Made by a program: the position numbers and the translations under genes
Shown: positions 45,083-46,520 of the stretch, one piece after another
Numbering within the stretch: position 1 is the first letter of the stretch
Layout of the letters: each line of letters begins with the position of its first letter
Notes under the pieces: model-generated
What the model saw: only the letters and a program-made list of their open reading frames with translations
The model's database searches: none
Told to the model about the DNA's origin: nothing
From: Lachnospiraceae bacterium
GTDB taxonomy: Bacteria > Bacillota > Clostridia > Lachnospirales > Lachnospiraceae
Direction of reading: 5' to 3'
DNA length: 46,520 nt
Assembly (NCBI GenBank): GCA_022510705.1
Contig: JAFLSX010000014.1
Location: forward strand, 1-46,520

Positions 45083-46520
45083 ATGAGTGACAATAATCTC
45101 AACGAATTTGACAATGGAAACGGTTATAACGGAAACCGTGGTGGCCAGGGAGGCGGCAACAATGGAGGGAGCGGAAGCAGCGGAAGCGGATCCAATCCCA
45201 GAAAGGTCAATCTGCTGCTGTTACTGGTGGCGGCGCTGATTACGCTGGTATTGACCAGTGTATTCATGCGGTCCTTAAGCAACAGTAATACTAAAGCGAT
45301 CAGCTACAGTGAGTTTATGCAATGGGTGGAAGCCGGACGGGTTCCGGGACAGCCCAATACCATAGTGGAAAGCGTACATTACGGCTCCGATAAAATATAC
45401 ATTGAAAAGGTGGCAGAGGAAGAACATCAGATAAATCCGCTGCTGGCCTATTATACTTCGGCTGCAAAAACAACTTATTATACCGCTATGGTGGAAGACG
45501 ACAGTCTGCCCGAAAGACTGCGTGATGCCGGCGTGGAGGTATGGGGTTATATTCCTGACAATTCCGGTATTATCGTGGAGATTCTGCTGTATTATGTATT
45601 ACCGTTGGTGCTGTTCTGGGTATTACTCAGTTTCCTATTCCGGAAGATGAACAGGGGCGGCGGTCCCATGGGTGTGGGCAAGAGCAACGCCAAGGTCTAT
45701 GTGCAGAAGGAAACGGGTATCACCTTTAAGGATGTGGCCGGTGAGGACGAGGCAAAGGAGTCCCTGCAGGAAGTAGTGGATTTCCTGCACAATCCCGGCA
45801 AGTATTCCAAAATCGGTGCAAAGCTGCCCAAGGGCGCTTTATTGGTGGGACCTCCCGGTACGGGCAAGACCCTGCTTGCCAAGGCGGTGGCGGGAGAAGC
45901 GGGCGTGCCGTTCTTCTCCTTAGCCGGTTCGGACTTTATTGAATTGTATGTGGGCGTGGGCGCTTCCCGAGTGCGTGATCTGTTTAAGGAAGCTACCAAA
46001 AATGCTCCCTGTATCATATTTATCGATGAAATTGATGCTATCGGCAGAAGCCGTGACTCCAAATACGGCGGGGGCAACGAGGAGCGCGAGCAGACATTGA
46101 ACCAGCTGCTCTCCGAAATGGATGGCTTTGATACTTCTAAGGGTATTTTGATTCTGGGCGCTACCAACCGGCCTGAGATCCTGGATAAGGCACTGCTGCG
46201 GCCCGGCCGCTTTGACCGTCGTATTATTGTGGATAAGCCGGATTTAAAGGGGCGTGTGGAGATTTTAAAGGTACATGCCAAAGACGTGAAGATGGATGAA
46301 ACGGTGGATTTTGATGCCATTGCGCTGGCTACCAGCGGTGCGGTGGGCGCCGATCTCGCCAATATGATCAACGAGGCCGCCATCAATGCGGTCAAGGACA
46401 GCAGAGACTATGTCAGCCAGAAGGATCTGTTTGACGCTGTAGAGCAGGTGCTGGTAGGTAAGGAGAAGAAAGACCGCATCATGAGTAAGGAGGAACGCAA
46501 GATCGTTTCCTATCATGAGG
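45083..46520 (+). CDS. ftsH: ATP-dependent zinc metalloprotease FtsH (3' truncated by window end)
   Basis: Translation from the ATG at 45083 gives 479 complete codons and runs off the window. The N-terminus has a Gly/Asn/Ser-rich stretch (about 10-38), a membrane helix (about 42-61), an extracellular domain, a second helix (about 165-185), then the AAA+ ATPase. That domain shows Walker A GPPGTGKT, Walker [12 protein letters not shown] and the second region of homology [20 protein letters not shown]. The window ends at His478-Glu479, the start of the HExxH zinc site, so the protease domain is not seen. FtsH degrades misfolded membrane proteins and short-lived regulators. It is translated directly after DUF1846 with no gap. 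Confidence 0.95.
   Translation, partial: MSDNNLNEFDNGNGYNGNRGGQGGGNNGGSGSSGSGSNPRKVNLLLLLVAALITLVLTSVFMRSLSNSNTKAISYSEFMQWVEAGRVPGQPNTIVESVHYGSDKIYIEKVAEEEHQINPLLAYYTSAAKTTYYTAMVEDDSLPERLRDAGVEVWGYIPDNSGIIVEILLYYVLPLVLFWVLLSFLFRKMNRGGGPMGVGKSNAKVYVQKETGITFKDVAGEDEAKESLQEVVDFLHNPGKYSKIGAKLPKGALLVGPPGTGKTLLAKAVAGEAGVPFFSLAGSDFIELYVGVGASRVRDLFKEATKNAPCIIFIDEIDAIGRSRDSKYGGGNEEREQTLNQLLSEMDGFDTSKGILILGATNRPEILDKALLRPGRFDRRIIVDKPDLKGRVEILKVHAKDVKMDETVDFDAIALATSGAVGADLANMINEAAINAVKDSRDYVSQKDLFDAVEQVLVGKEKKDRIMSKEERKIVSYHE

Noticed and set aside
45697..46395. 232-codon open frame antisense to ftsH
   Set aside because: The plus-strand frame has complete AAA+ motifs. The antisense frame is Ser-rich with no recognisable domain.

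Overview
The window reads as a chromosomal segment of an anaerobic, low-to-mid GC Gram-positive bacterium of the Clostridia, most likely a gut Lachnospiraceae. The signs are strong AGGAGG ribosome sites, a T-box ahead of an archaeal-type prolyl-tRNA synthetase, a transketolase split into two genes, rubrerythrin, a DUF1846 protein, an LplB/YtcP/LipO-type sugar transporter with a YesL-like protein, and surface proteins with Big2 domains. The genus cannot be fixed from sequence alone. No phage, IS element, CRISPR array, tRNA or rRNA was seen.

Layout. 1-9.2 kb is housekeeping and envelope: the end of an ABC exporter, an AEC transporter, a DUF885 metallopeptidase, the split transketolase, a membrane-anchored serpin, a PrsA-like foldase and rubrerythrin. 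9.4-11.8 kb holds a HAD phosphatase and proS behind a T-box. 11.9-29.5 kb is a polysaccharide-utilisation region: a cytosolic GH31 alpha-xylosidase, a secreted two-module surface protein, an ABC importer (two permeases and a lipoprotein, no ATPase gene), a DUF624 protein, a multidomain GH5 glucanase anchored by a C-terminal helix, a convergent YesN/AraC response regulator, an SGNH acetylesterase, a DnaQ-like nuclease and a cytosolic clan GH-A hydrolase. 29.5-32.2 kb carries a D,D-carboxypeptidase, trmB and trxA. 32.2-41.5 kb is one tightly overlapping Mrp-like cation/proton antiporter operon with four antiporter-type subunits. 41.7-46.5 kb holds pyrG with an attenuator-like leader, a DUF1846 gene and the start of ftsH.

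How it fits together. The GH5 enzyme would cut a beta-glucan, possibly xyloglucan, at the cell surface. The lipoprotein and permeases would import oligosaccharides using an ATPase encoded elsewhere. The acetylesterase, alpha-xylosidase and the GH-A enzyme would finish the job in the cytoplasm. The surface protein and the GH5 enzyme share a beta-rich module that I cannot assign to a named family, and both end in a hydrophobic helix with a lysine tail instead of a sortase signal. This shared module, the four-antiporter Mrp operon and the modular serpin are the most interesting parts of the window. All functions are inferred from motifs read by eye; no database search was run.
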